NCBI GenBank assembly: GCA_001931535.1
Contig: CP016211.1
Location: 9,718,377 to 9,782,376 of the forward strand
Direction: 5' to 3'
Length of the DNA stretch: 64,000 nt
From: Minicystis rosea
GTDB lineage: Bacteria > Myxococcota_A > Polyangia > Polyangiales > Polyangiaceae
The position numbers were made by a program, and so were the translations under genes. The notes beneath the pieces were generated by a model. That model saw nothing but the letters and a program-made list of their open reading frames with translations, made no database searches and was not told where the DNA came from. Positions 47,402-55,771 of this stretch are shown here, in pieces; within the stretch, counting starts at the first letter, position 1, and each line of letters opens with the position of its first letter.

Positions 47402-48634
47402 ATGCGACAATCGTTGTGGTTTGGATCGCTCTTCGTCATGTTCTCGGGGGCTCTCGTCGCTTGCTCGGATGAAACGGCCATGGAGGGACCGTCGAGCAGC
47501 TCTTCACTCACCCACGTTGCGCTCGCGAGCGCGCGGGATGGGGAGACGGATGCCGTCGTCGACATGCAGGGCAATCCGAACGACGGCGAGATCCAAGCGG
47601 CCGCGGCGGTGCCTTATCCGGCCGCGCACCCGAGCATGCCGCAGATTCCCCATCACGGTGGGAGCGTGATGACGAAGCCGGTGATCGTGACCGTCACGTT
47701 CCCCGGCGACCGGCACGTGGACAAGCTGGAGCGGTTCGGCGAGGAGGTCGGCTCTCTCGATTGGTGGCGCGTGACGGTGAGCCCTTATGGCGCCGACTCC
47801 GCGGTGAGCGGCGGCAACGTGCGTATCGCCGAGCAGCCCCCCGCCCGCATGTCGGACAACGAGGTGGAGGCTTGGGTCGCGCGCAAGATCGATGACGGCA
47901 CCCTGCCCCCACCCACCGATCAAACGCTCTACACCCTCTATTACCCGTCCTCGACGACGGTGACGATCGACCAGAGCGCCGTCTCCTGCCAGACGTTCCT
48001 CGGTTATCACAGCGCCATCAATTACCGTGGCAAGCCGGTGGCTTATACGGTGATCAACCGCTGCGGCGGCCTCGATCAGGTCACCGAGACGGCCAGCCAC
48101 GAGTTCGCCGAGGCCGCCTCCGACCCGCAGCCGCTCACCATCAACAGCCTCGGATACATGCTCCTCGAGAGCAACGCTTGGACGCTCCTCGGCGGCGAGA
48201 ACGCGGACATGTGCGCCGGCGTCGCCGGTGTCCGGGAGAAGGGTTGGGCGCTCACCCGGGTTTGGAACAACGAGAACGCCGCCGTCGGCCAGCAGCCTTG
48301 TCTCCCCGTGGCCGAGAGCGAGATTCCGTATTTCAACGCCGGCATCGCCAATGACACCCTCGCGGCCCTGCCCGGCTCCACGGTGACGACCGAGGTCGCC
48401 TGCTACTCCTTCGGTCCCCTCCCCGGCCCGATGCACCTCGGCATTCAGCTCCAGGGCGCGCAGGGCCTCCGCTTCGGCCTCGATCGCCGCACGTGCAACA
48501 ACGGCGACAAGGTCACCATGACCATCAGCGTCCCGCGCGAAGCCCCGCACGGCATGGACTACCGCTATTCGCTGATCACCAAGCTCGACGAGACCACCGC
48601 CCACATGTGGCGCGGCATGGTCCACGTGAAGTAG
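47402..48634 (+). CDS. Secreted lipoprotein with HEFAE metalloprotease-like motif
   Basis: A 410-residue lipoprotein (lipobox LVAC, Cys21). The central domain (KPVIVTVTFPGDRHVDKLERFGEEVGSLDWWR ... YTLYYPSSTTV ... SCQTFLGYHSAINYRGKPVAYTVINRCG) leads to TETASHEFAEAASDPQP, a HExxE-type metal motif followed by a conserved Asp-Pro. I know this SHE(L/F)AEA.(T/S)DP pattern from secreted proteins distantly like the plant PHI-1/EXORDIUM family; proteolytic activity is unproven. A C-terminal beta domain (ALPGSTVTTEVACYSFG) follows. Uses more A/T-ending codons than its neighbours at the start, and lies after a long A+T-richer leader. Confidence 0.75.
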   Translation: MRQSLWFGSLFVMFSGALVACSDETAMEGPSSSSSLTHVALASARDGETDAVVDMQGNPNDGEIQAAAAVPYPAAHPSMPQIPHHGGSVMTKPVIVTVTFPGDRHVDKLERFGEEVGSLDWWRVTVSPYGADSAVSGGNVRIAEQPPARMSDNEVEAWVARKIDDGTLPPPTDQTLYTLYYPSSTTVTIDQSAVSCQTFLGYHSAINYRGKPVAYTVINRCGGLDQVTETASHEFAEAASDPQPLTINSLGYMLLESNAWTLLGGENADMCAGVAGVREKGWALTRVWNNENAAVGQQPCLPVAESEIPYFNAGIANDTLAALPGSTVTTEVACYSFGPLPGPMHLGIQLQGAQGLRFGLDRRTCNNGDKVTMTISVPREAPHGMDYRYSLITKLDETTAHMWRGMVHVK

Positions 48635-48643
48635 CCCCTCCCG

Positions 48644-48669
48644 GAGCGGAGGCGCCCGCCTCCGCTCCA
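48644..48669. terminator. Strong hairpin between convergent genes
   Basis: Perfect stem GGAGCGGAGGCG (48644-48655) with CGCCTCCGCTCC (48658-48669). The nominal loop is 2 nt, so the closing pair probably opens. It begins 10 nt after the lipoprotein stop, and the convergent GNAT gene ends at 48698. Likely a bidirectional terminator, without T-run. Confidence 0.6.
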
Positions 48670-48697
48670 TCGTACCCGCCGAGCGCGCCCGGTATCT

Positions 48698-49534
48698 TCA
48701 CTCGTCCGTGAACGAAAAGAAGGTCACCGGCGCCGCGACACCGCCGAGCGCCCGATAGAAATCGAGCGCGTGTGTATCTTCGTCGTCGGCCGCCACGAAC
48801 ACATCGGTGATGCCCACTTCTCGGGCAGCGGCCCGCAATGCCTCCACGAGCTCTCGGCCAAGGCCCTGTCGCCGAAACTCCTCGCGCACGGCGATATCGT
48901 AAATGAGCACCTCGCTCTGCCGGGCACGGGTCATGGGCAGTGTGTGCGCGGTCAAGCCACCCACGGTCTCACCGTGGACGACGACCGCAAATGCCCAGAA
49001 ATCCGAGCGCGACAGGAGAGACGACAAGTAGTCGTCGTCGAGCGGCTCCGCCTCCTCCTCGAACACCTCTGCCATCATGAGGAAGAGCCGGCGCCCGAGC
49101 GCCTCATCGCCGCTCGTGAGCCTTCGTGTTTGGTGCTCACGGGGCGTGCCGCCGCGGGGAGCCGAGCGCCATCCAATCCCACCGTCGGCATAGAAAACCG
49201 GAACGAGAATGGGGTGCTCCTTGCCGGCGGCGTCGACGAGGCACCAGTCGTCACACTCGATCAGATCGATGAATTGGGGCTCGTTCGCTGACATGTATTC
49301 GTCGTACCCATCGCCGCCGGTCTCCTGGTCCATGTCCATCAGCCGGTCGGCCTCGCGCGAATAAGCCATGTAGAGAAAGACCCGCTCCAAGCTCGATAGC
49401 TCGCTCGCCCCTTTCGCCGGGGAGAATGTCCCCGAAGCACCGGGGAAGTCGACATACGTCTCTTGGACCGCACCGACCTCGATACCGCGGTAGACGAGGG
49501 TGTAAAGCGGTCCTGTCGTCTCGCTTTCGGACAT
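48698..49534 (-). CDS. GNAT acetyltransferase, AAC(3)-I-like, with extra N-terminal domain
   Basis: A 278-residue protein. Residues about 125-278 are a GNAT acetyltransferase resembling the AAC(3)-I group: SDFWAFAVVVHGETVGGLTAHTLPM, EVLIYDIAVREEFRRQGLGRELVEALRAAAREVGITDVFVAADDEDTHALDFYRALGG, including the acetyl-CoA loop RRQGLG. Residues 1-125 are an additional domain I do not recognise (FIDLIECDDWCLVDAAGKEHPILVPVFY). AAC(3)-I enzymes acetylate aminoglycosides, but the extra domain and chromosomal setting make another amine substrate just as likely. Base composition is less G+C-rich than the neighbours. Confidence 0.78.
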   Translation of the reverse strand: MSESETTGPLYTLVYRGIEVGAVQETYVDFPGASGTFSPAKGASELSSLERVFLYMAYSREADRLMDMDQETGGDGYDEYMSANEPQFIDLIECDDWCLVDAAGKEHPILVPVFYADGGIGWRSAPRGGTPREHQTRRLTSGDEALGRRLFLMMAEVFEEEAEPLDDDYLSSLLSRSDFWAFAVVVHGETVGGLTAHTLPMTRARQSEVLIYDIAVREEFRRQGLGRELVEALRAAAREVGITDVFVAADDEDTHALDFYRALGGVAAPVTFFSFTDE

Positions 49535-49594
49535 CGCAGGATGCTTTGACGGCGCTGGACTTGCGTCAAGGGCGCGGCGCCTCCCGCCGACTCC

Positions 49595-51001
49595 TCACTT
49601 CACCAGCATCACCGTGTACCCATGACCCATGAGCGGTTGCTCGTCGGGGTCGAAGGGGTGGCTGCGGTCCATGCTCTCGGCGTTGACGCCGACCACGAGC
49701 ACGCCGGCGAGGCCGTCGACGCCGACCACGGTCTTCTCCACGTGGCTCGCGCCGAAGATGCCGCCGGCGTCGAAGCGGCCGGCTTCGGCGCCGTTTTTGT
49801 CGATCTTCACGAGCGACCAGCGGAACACGGAGGGCAGCTCCCAATCGGCGACGAAGGTCAGCTCCGCGCTGGGTGGTGCGCTCGACGTGTCGACCCAGAG
49901 GTACGTCATCCCCATCGGATCGATGGGCCCGCGCGGCGCGAGCCGCCGTGGGAGCGAGTCGTGCGTCACCGACCACTCGAAGCGCACCCGGCCGAAATCA
50001 CCGAAGCGCTCCACGTCGGTGAGGTGCCCGCCGTCGCTGCGGCTCCCCACGAACGCGCGCGCCACCGCGAAATCGAGGAGGAGCTGATCGAGCGTGGAGC
50101 CGCGATCTTTCATGGTCGCGCGCAGCGCATCGAAGACATCGGGCTCGTTGCGGAAAGACCACGATCCCGGCGGCGTGCGCTGCGACGAGAGCGCGATCAG
50201 CGAGGCCATCACCCGGCCGGGCGTGCGGCGGCCGTAAGCCTCGTCGAGGAACCACGGAAAGAGCAGCGCACCGTCGGCGCGCCCCGGATCACCGGCGACG
50301 AACGATCGCTCCGGATGCCGCTGGAAATCGTCGACCGCGGCGAGCTCGACGTTTGCGCAGGGCGCGACGATGGATGCGAGGTAGCTCGACGACATCGTGC
50401 GCGCGCCGTCCTCGACGCCGGCATCGAAGCGGAGCGCGATCGCGTCGGCGATGGACTGCGCCACATGGAATGGAGCCTCGCATCCCGCGCGCGATGACGG
50501 CGGCGGCAGGATGGTGAAGGCGCTCGCGCGATCCCATCCATCGCTGTTCGGTGCGAGCTCGCCGATGGTGATGGGCGCCTCGGTGCCCGGCACCAAATAG
50601 ATGTCGTACGCCGCCGGGCCCCCGACGCTCGTCAGCGGCGACGGCAGCCCGAGGGCGCGGTAACCGCGCAGCGCAGCTTCGGCGTTCCGGATGGTGGACA
50701 GGATCGCGCTCTCGTTGACGGACGGGGCCGCGCGGACACAGACCGGCTCGTCGAAGGAGCAAGCGACCACGGGCACGCTCGCGGCGAGAGGCCGCTCGAG
50801 CGCCGACACGACGGGGCGGCCGGTGGGCCAGCTCTCGAACGTGGGCTCGGGCCCAGGATCGATCGGTGTGCGCGCCGACACGGGCGATCCGGCTGTAAGG
50901 CACGCCGCCGCGAGCCCCGCCCCGAGCACGCGTGCCTTACGGGATCGACCCGTGTCGAAGAACCCGGCGGCGGCGGTGCGCCGCACACGATCCCGGGTCA
51001 T
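49595..51001 (-). CDS. Uncharacterised exported protein
   Basis: A 468-residue protein with a signal sequence (SRKARVLGAGLAAACLTAGSPVSARTP) and so likely secreted or periplasmic. The mature part has a helical region with paired cysteines (VVACSFDEPVCVR, RAGCEAPFH, IVAPCANVELAAVDDFQ) and a beta-rich C-terminus (ELTFVADWELPSVFRWSLVKIDKNG ... VVVGVNAESMDRSHPFDPDEQ). GGPAAYDIYLVPG and the AVDDFQRHPERSFVAGDPGRADGALLFPWFLDEAYGR segment recall gluzincin-like secreted proteins of myxobacteria, but no HExxH is present. Start at ATG 51001. Confidence 0.65.
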   Translation of the reverse strand: MTRDRVRRTAAAGFFDTGRSRKARVLGAGLAAACLTAGSPVSARTPIDPGPEPTFESWPTGRPVVSALERPLAASVPVVACSFDEPVCVRAAPSVNESAILSTIRNAEAALRGYRALGLPSPLTSVGGPAAYDIYLVPGTEAPITIGELAPNSDGWDRASAFTILPPPSSRAGCEAPFHVAQSIADAIALRFDAGVEDGARTMSSSYLASIVAPCANVELAAVDDFQRHPERSFVAGDPGRADGALLFPWFLDEAYGRRTPGRVMASLIALSSQRTPPGSWSFRNEPDVFDALRATMKDRGSTLDQLLLDFAVARAFVGSRSDGGHLTDVERFGDFGRVRFEWSVTHDSLPRRLAPRGPIDPMGMTYLWVDTSSAPPSAELTFVADWELPSVFRWSLVKIDKNGAEAGRFDAGGIFGASHVEKTVVGVDGLAGVLVVGVNAESMDRSHPFDPDEQPLMGHGYTVMLVK

Positions 51002-51156
51002 TTGACATGCTCGCGCGCGGAGCCCTACAACCACGGTACAGCCCTACCAGCGTCCCGCCGAGTTTGCACCGATCCCGCTCCCTCCACCGGCTTCGCGGCC
51101 CAGAGAGATCGGGCGGGTGGTGAGCCGGCCGAGACCGTGATCTCATCCGCGAGGCC

Positions 51157-51762
51157 ATGATGTCCGACCTTCGGTTCGACCCGTCGAAAGCCGTCACGTT
51201 CGACCTCGCACAGGGCCATGTTCACCTGGAGGGAGCGCCGTCGCGGCTGCTTGTTCCCGCCGATGCGCTGGGCCTGCTCGTCGAGGCCGCCGGGGCCGAG
51301 GCCGCCGCGGCCTTCGGTCGCTCGCTGGGCACGTCGATGGGCCGCCGCATCGCGAGCCGCTTGTCCGCGGCCGAAGGCGTGGGCGCGGCCGCCGTCGATC
51401 TCGTGGTCGAGCACCTCGGCGGTGAGCTGGCCCTCGCGGGGCTCGGGGCTCTCGGCCTCGAGCGCTGGGGGCGCGCAATCGTGCTGGTCGTCGATCATTG
51501 CCCGCTCGGTGCCACCGGCGACGCGCTGCTCGAAGCCGCGCTCGGCAGCGCCTTGGCGTCGGCCGCAGGCCGGAGCGCGACGGTGGTGCGCCTCGATCGC
51601 GACGGCGTGCGCGCGCGCTTCTTCGTCGGCGGCGAGCCCGGCGCCGCCAAGGTGAAAGCGTGGCTTTCCCAGGGCATTTCATGGGGTGATGCGCTGGTCC
51701 GCCTGCATGCGCCGAGCGCATCGCCGGCCGCCGCGATCCGCGCAGAGGAAGGTGAAGCGTGA
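51157..51762 (+). CDS. Uncharacterised protein, first gene of a three-gene coupled set
   Basis: A 201-residue soluble protein without signal. The central part (LLVEAAGAEAAAAFGRSLGTSMGRRIASRLS ... AVDLVVEHLGGELALAGLGALGLERWGRAIVLVVDHCPLG) and the following segment (ALLEAALGSALASAAGRSATVVRLDRDGVRARFFVGGEPGAAKVKAWLSQGISWGDALVRLH) recall a V4R-like small-molecule or partner-binding fold; this is a guess from pattern, not an assignment. GAGG lies shortly before the tandem ATGATG (51157/51160). The stop overlaps the GTG start of the giant rod gene (GTGA), so production is coupled. Confidence 0.75.
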   Translation: MMSDLRFDPSKAVTFDLAQGHVHLEGAPSRLLVPADALGLLVEAAGAEAAAAFGRSLGTSMGRRIASRLSAAEGVGAAAVDLVVEHLGGELALAGLGALGLERWGRAIVLVVDHCPLGATGDALLEAALGSALASAAGRSATVVRLDRDGVRARFFVGGEPGAAKVKAWLSQGISWGDALVRLHAPSASPAAAIRAEEGEA

Positions 51763-54700
51763 GCCCGTCGGATCGGATCGCCGCCCTCGAAGGCCTTCTC
51801 CTGCGTGTGCAGAAGAACGCCGCCCTCCCCCGCCCCGCGCGCAACCGCGGCCCCGCGACGCAGCTCGCGACCTCGACGCCTGCGCCCCCCGCACCCAACG
51901 TGCCCGCGCCCAACGCGCCGATCGCCCTGCGTTCGCCGCTCGGATCGGCACCCGCGCCGTCACCGCACGCGCCTGCGCCGGCCCCGCACGCGGCGTCCGC
52001 GCCGGCCAATCCGCCTGCCGAACGCGGGCCTGTGCTCCCCGCGCCGACCGCACCCATCGTCGTGAAGCAGCCGGGCGCGCAGCCCATGCCTTCGCTCAAG
52101 GCCACCTTCCCCGGCCTGATGTCCCCGCTCCCGCGGGCCGCCAAGCCGGAGCCCGCGCGGCCCGTGAAGCCGGCCGATCCTCCGCGCGTCAGCACCGTTC
52201 CCTTCGGCACGGGCGCGTCCAATCCTCGCCCCACGTCGCCTGCATCGCCTCCGCCGAGCCTGCTCGAGCTCGACATGGAGGACGATCTCCTCCCGCCGCC
52301 CGCGGCCGCGAAGCCGGCCCCGCAGCCTTTCATCGAGCCCCCCGCAGACGACAACGGCGGCGTGATCTCCCTCGACGACGCCTCGGACGTGCTCTTCGAG
52401 GACGACGAACCCACCGTCGTTCACCTCGTCACCAAGCGCCCCGCCCCCGTCCCCTCGAAGCCCGAAATCGAAATCAGCACCTCCGCCGACACCGAAGACT
52501 GGGCCGAGCTCGAAGAAGAAGCACGCCGCATCGAAGAAGCGGAAGCCCTCCAAGCCCGCGAAGAAAACGACCGCATCGCCCAACGCAAAGCCGAAGAAGC
52601 TGCCCTCCGCGCCGATCAAGAGAGGCTTGCCGCAGAGGCCGCACGAAGGGCGGAAGAAGAGAGGATTGCAGCAGAGGCTGCGCGAAGGGCGGAGGAAGAG
52701 CGCATTGCCGCTGAGGCGGCGGAGGCTGCTCGCAAGGCCGAAGAAGAGCGCATTGCTGCGGAAGCTGCCGAAGCGGCGCGCAGGGCAGAGGAAGAGCGCA
52801 TCGCTGCCGAAGCCGCCGAGGCGGCGCGCAAGGCCGAGGAAGAGCGCATTGCCGCTGAGGCCGCAGAAAATGCTCGCAAGGCCGAGGAGGCACGGCTCGC
52901 AAAGGAGGCCGAAGAGGCAGAGTTTGCGAGGATCGCGCTGGAGGCTGCCGAAGCCGCGCGAAGGGCCGAAGAAGAGCGCATTGCAGCGGAAGCTGCCGAA
53001 GCTGCGCGCAAGGCCGAGGAAGCCAGGCTCGCGCGAGAGGCGGAGGAAGCAGAGCTGGAGCGCATTGCAGCTGAAGCCGCCGAAGCTGCTCGCAGAGCCG
53101 AAGAAGAACGCATTGCCGCGGAAGCCGCGCGCAAGGCCGAAGAAGAACGCATTGCCGCGGAAGCTGCTCGCAAAGCCGAGGAGGAGCGCATCGCCGCCGA
53201 GGCTGCGGAAGCTGCTCGCAAAGCCGAGGAGGAGCGCATCGCCGCTGAGGCTGCGGAAGCTGCTCGCAAGGCCGAGGAGGCACGCCTCGCAAAGGAAGCT
53301 GAAGAAGCAGAGTTTGCGAGGATCGCGCTGGAGGCTGCCGAAGCCGCGCGCAGGGCCGAGGAAGAGCGCATCGCTGCCGAAGCCGCCGAGGCGGCGCGCA
53401 AGGCCGAGGAAGCAAGGCTCGCCAAAGAGGCTGAAGAAGCTGAGTTTGCCCGCATCGCACTCGAGGCTGCCGAAGCCGCGCGCAGGGCAGAGGAAGAACG
53501 CATCGCGGCCGAAGCCGCCGAGGCAGCGCGCAAGGCCGAAGAGACCAAACTCGCACGCGAGGCAGAGGAAGCAGAGCTGGAGCGCATTGCGCTCGAAGCC
53601 GCCGAAGCTGCGCGCAGAGCCGAAGAAGAGCGCATTGCAGCGGAAGCTGCCGAAGCTGCGCGCAAGGCTGAGGAAGAGCGCATTGCCGCTGAAGCTGCGG
53701 AAGCTGCGCGCAAGGCCGAAGAAGAACGCATTGCCGCTGAAGCTGCGGAAGCCGCTCGCAAGGCTGAGGAAGAGCGCATCGCCGCCGAGGCTGCGGAAGC
53801 CGCTCGCAAAGCCGAGGAAGAGCGCATCGCCGCCGAGGCTGCGGAAGCCGCTCGCAAAGCCGAGGAAGAGCGCATTGCCGCTGAGGCCGCAGAAGCTGCT
53901 CGCAAGGCCGAGGAAGCACGGCTCGCAAAGGAGGCCGAAGAGGCAGAGTTTGCGAGGATCGCGCTGGAGGCTGCCGAAGCCGCGCGCAGGGCCGAGGAAG
54001 AGCGCATCGCTGCCGAAGCCGCCGAGGCGGCGCGCAAGGCCGAGGAAGAACGCATCGCGGCCGAAGCCGCCGAGGCAGCGCGCAAGGCCGAAGAGGCCAA
54101 ACTCGCACGCGAGGCAGAGGAAGCAGAGCTGGAGCGCATTGCGCTCGAAGCCGCCGAAGCTGCGCGCAGAGCCGAAGAAGAGCGCATTGCAGCGGAAGCC
54201 GCCGAAGCCGCGCGCAAGGCGGAAGAAGAACGCATTGCCGCTGAAGCTGCGGAAGCCGCTCGCAAGGCCGAGGAAGAGCGCATCGCCGCCGAGGCTGCGG
54301 AAGCCGCGCGCAAAGCCGAAGAAGAACGCCTCGCCGCTGAGGCCGCAGAAGCTGCTCGCAAGGCCGAGGAAGCACGGCTCGCAAAGGAGGCTGAAGAAGC
54401 AGAGTTTGCGAGGATCGCGCTGGAGGCTGCCGAAGCCGCGCGAAGGGCCGAAGAAGAGCGCATCGCCGCTGAAGCCGCTGAAGCCGCGCGCAAGGCCGAA
54501 GAAGAACGCCTCGCCGCTGAGGCCGCAGAAGCTGCTCGCAAGGCCGAGGAGGCACGGCTCGCGAAGGAAGCCGAAGAAGCAGAGTTTGCCCGCATTGCGC
54601 TGGAGGCTGCCGAGGCTGCGCAGAGGGCCGAAGAAGAGCGGCGCGCGCGGGAGCGTGAAGAGGCACGGGCGGCGGAGCTTCGGGCCGAGGAAGAGCGGCT

Positions 54701-55340
54701 CCTTCGCGAGGAAGCGGAGCGCGTGGAGCGAGAGGCCGCCGAGCGTGCGAAGGAAGAGCAGCGCGCGGCGGAGCGCGCCGAGGAGGCGCGGATCCTTCGG
54801 GACGAGCAGGCCGTGCTCGCGCGTGAAGCCGAGCAGGCGCACGTCGAGGAGGTTGTCGCCGCCGAGGCGCCTCGCAGCGAGATCGTCTCCATCGTTCCGG
54901 AGCCGGTCACCGAAGAAGCGCCCCTCGCCGCGGCGCCGTCTCTCATCGAAGAGGCTCCGCCCGCGTCCACGCGACAACCGCGGGATGAATCGCGTCCTCT
55001 CGACGTGGCGTTGCCGGGCCTCGAGGAGGAAGAGCAACCCCCCGAGTCCGGCGAGGTATCGAGTCAGCGCAAGCCCGCGGTGCGCGCCCCGGACGAGCTC
55101 ATCGCGGCGCCCCTCGAGCCGTCGCTCTCGGTGCATCTCCTCGCCGAGCCCGCGCCCGCAGCGCTGCCCTTGCCGGACGCGCTCGGCCCCGTGGTGCCGC
55201 TCGTCGTCGAGGTCTCCGCCGACATCGTCACGCGGCCGCACGTCGAGGGTGATCCCACGAGCTTCCTCGGCGCCGTCCGCGCGCCGCGGCCTGCTTCGTT
55301 CGGCGATTTGCTCGACGCCGCGCTCTCGCTCGGATCGTGA
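51759..55340 (+). CDS. Giant Ala/Glu/Arg-rich helical rod protein
   Basis: A 1193-residue protein of unrecognised family. Residues 1 to about 230 are Pro/Ala-rich and probably disordered, with acidic patches (LLELDMEDDLLPPP, VISLDDASDVLFEDDEP). Residues about 245-965 are near-perfect repeats of a 16-residue unit (IAAEAAEAARKAEEER, variants IALEAAEAARRAEEER and LAKEAEEAEFAR), whose charge pattern predicts one very long continuous single helix or coiled coil, on the order of 700 residues. The final 225 residues are again low-complexity, ending FGDLLDAALSLGS. No TM segment. It starts with GTG inside the previous stop and overlaps the next start, both GTGA. TolA-like or cytoskeletal spacer roles are conceivable; nothing proves one. 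Confidence 0.85.
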   Translation: MSPSDRIAALEGLLLRVQKNAALPRPARNRGPATQLATSTPAPPAPNVPAPNAPIALRSPLGSAPAPSPHAPAPAPHAASAPANPPAERGPVLPAPTAPIVVKQPGAQPMPSLKATFPGLMSPLPRAAKPEPARPVKPADPPRVSTVPFGTGASNPRPTSPASPPPSLLELDMEDDLLPPPAAAKPAPQPFIEPPADDNGGVISLDDASDVLFEDDEPTVVHLVTKRPAPVPSKPEIEISTSADTEDWAELEEEARRIEEAEALQAREENDRIAQRKAEEAALRADQERLAAEAARRAEEERIAAEAARRAEEERIAAEAAEAARKAEEERIAAEAAEAARRAEEERIAAEAAEAARKAEEERIAAEAAENARKAEEARLAKEAEEAEFARIALEAAEAARRAEEERIAAEAAEAARKAEEARLAREAEEAELERIAAEAAEAARRAEEERIAAEAARKAEEERIAAEAARKAEEERIAAEAAEAARKAEEERIAAEAAEAARKAEEARLAKEAEEAEFARIALEAAEAARRAEEERIAAEAAEAARKAEEARLAKEAEEAEFARIALEAAEAARRAEEERIAAEAAEAARKAEETKLAREAEEAELERIALEAAEAARRAEEERIAAEAAEAARKAEEERIAAEAAEAARKAEEERIAAEAAEAARKAEEERIAAEAAEAARKAEEERIAAEAAEAARKAEEERIAAEAAEAARKAEEARLAKEAEEAEFARIALEAAEAARRAEEERIAAEAAEAARKAEEERIAAEAAEAARKAEEAKLAREAEEAELERIALEAAEAARRAEEERIAAEAAEAARKAEEERIAAEAAEAARKAEEERIAAEAAEAARKAEEERLAAEAAEAARKAEEARLAKEAEEAEFARIALEAAEAARRAEEERIAAEAAEAARKAEEERLAAEAAEAARKAEEARLAKEAEEAEFARIALEAAEAAQRAEEERRAREREEARAAELRAEEERLLREEAERVEREAAERAKEEQRAAERAEEARILRDEQAVLAREAEQAHVEEVVAAEAPRSEIVSIVPEPVTEEAPLAAAPSLIEEAPPASTRQPRDESRPLDVALPGLEEEEQPPESGEVSSQRKPAVRAPDELIAAPLEPSLSVHLLAEPAPAALPLPDALGPVVPLVVEVSADIVTRPHVEGDPTSFLGAVRAPRPASFGDLLDAALSLGS
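52617..54650 (+). repeat. 48-bp coding minisatellite
   Basis: About 2 kb of tandem units with a basic 48-bp period and in-frame 36- and 39-bp variants, encoding the helical rod. Some blocks are almost identical over several units (for example around 52900 and 53930), suggesting recent expansion or gene conversion. The composition keeps long false frames open on both strands. Confidence 0.9.
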
Positions 55341-55510
55341 AGCCGCGACGCCGACAAGCACCGTCGTGGCTCGGCACGTTCATCATCGTCGTCGCCGTCA
55401 TCATCATCCTCGTGCGCGCCGCCACACAGCTCCGGCGCGCCGTCACGCCGGCACCTTCGAACGCTCCACCGGCCCCGACCGCGCCGCCCTCGAGGAGCGC
55501 GCCGCCCTGA
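55337..55510 (+). CDS. 57-residue single-pass membrane protein, third gene of the coupled set
   Basis: A small gene starting with GTG at 55337, overlapping the rod-gene stop (GTGA). It encodes a basic start (MKPRRRQAPSWLG), one clear TM segment (TFIIVVAVIIILV), RAATQLRR and a Pro/Ala tail (PAPSNAPPAPTAPP). The positive N-terminus and RR after the helix leave topology open. Because its position and coupling repeat the previous junction exactly, I regard it as a real gene. It could be a membrane anchor or regulator for the rod protein (inference). Confidence 0.7.
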   Translation: MKPRRRQAPSWLGTFIIVVAVIIILVRAATQLRRAVTPAPSNAPPAPTAPPSRSAPP

Positions 55511-55668
55511 GATACGGTATCGGCTCCAAACGTATCTCACCTCGCCGGCGCCTCGGGACGAGCCCCGATGTCCCAAACCATTCTTCGGACTTCAGGCCTA
55601 CCGAGCGCTCATGTGCATTGGGGCAATTCGCCGCCTGCGCAGAGCACATTCTCGCCGCATGGGGCGTG

Positions 55669-55698
55669 TTGACGCGTTCCCGAGCACACCGATAGCCT
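55669..55698 (+). promoter_or_regulatory. Putative sigma-70-type promoter
   Basis: TTGACG (55669-55674), 18 nt, TAGCCT (55693-55698). It would give a leader of about 65 nt before the ATG at 55772, which has a strong Shine-Dalgarno sequence, GGGGAGG (55761-55767). Confidence 0.45.
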
Positions 55699-55771
55699 GG
55701 CGCATTCCAGCTTGGTCCGGTCGGACGCTGCGGTGGTCGCGGGTCGACGGTCCTGTCCCTGGGGAGGCCTC

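Noticed and set aside
51960..55361. Very long open frames on the minus strand and in other plus frames (up to 1133 codons) across the helical rod gene
   Set aside because: They arise because the 48-bp repeat avoids stops in all frames; they lack credible domains, starts or ribosome sites, and the plus-strand frame is fixed by GTGA overlaps at both ends.
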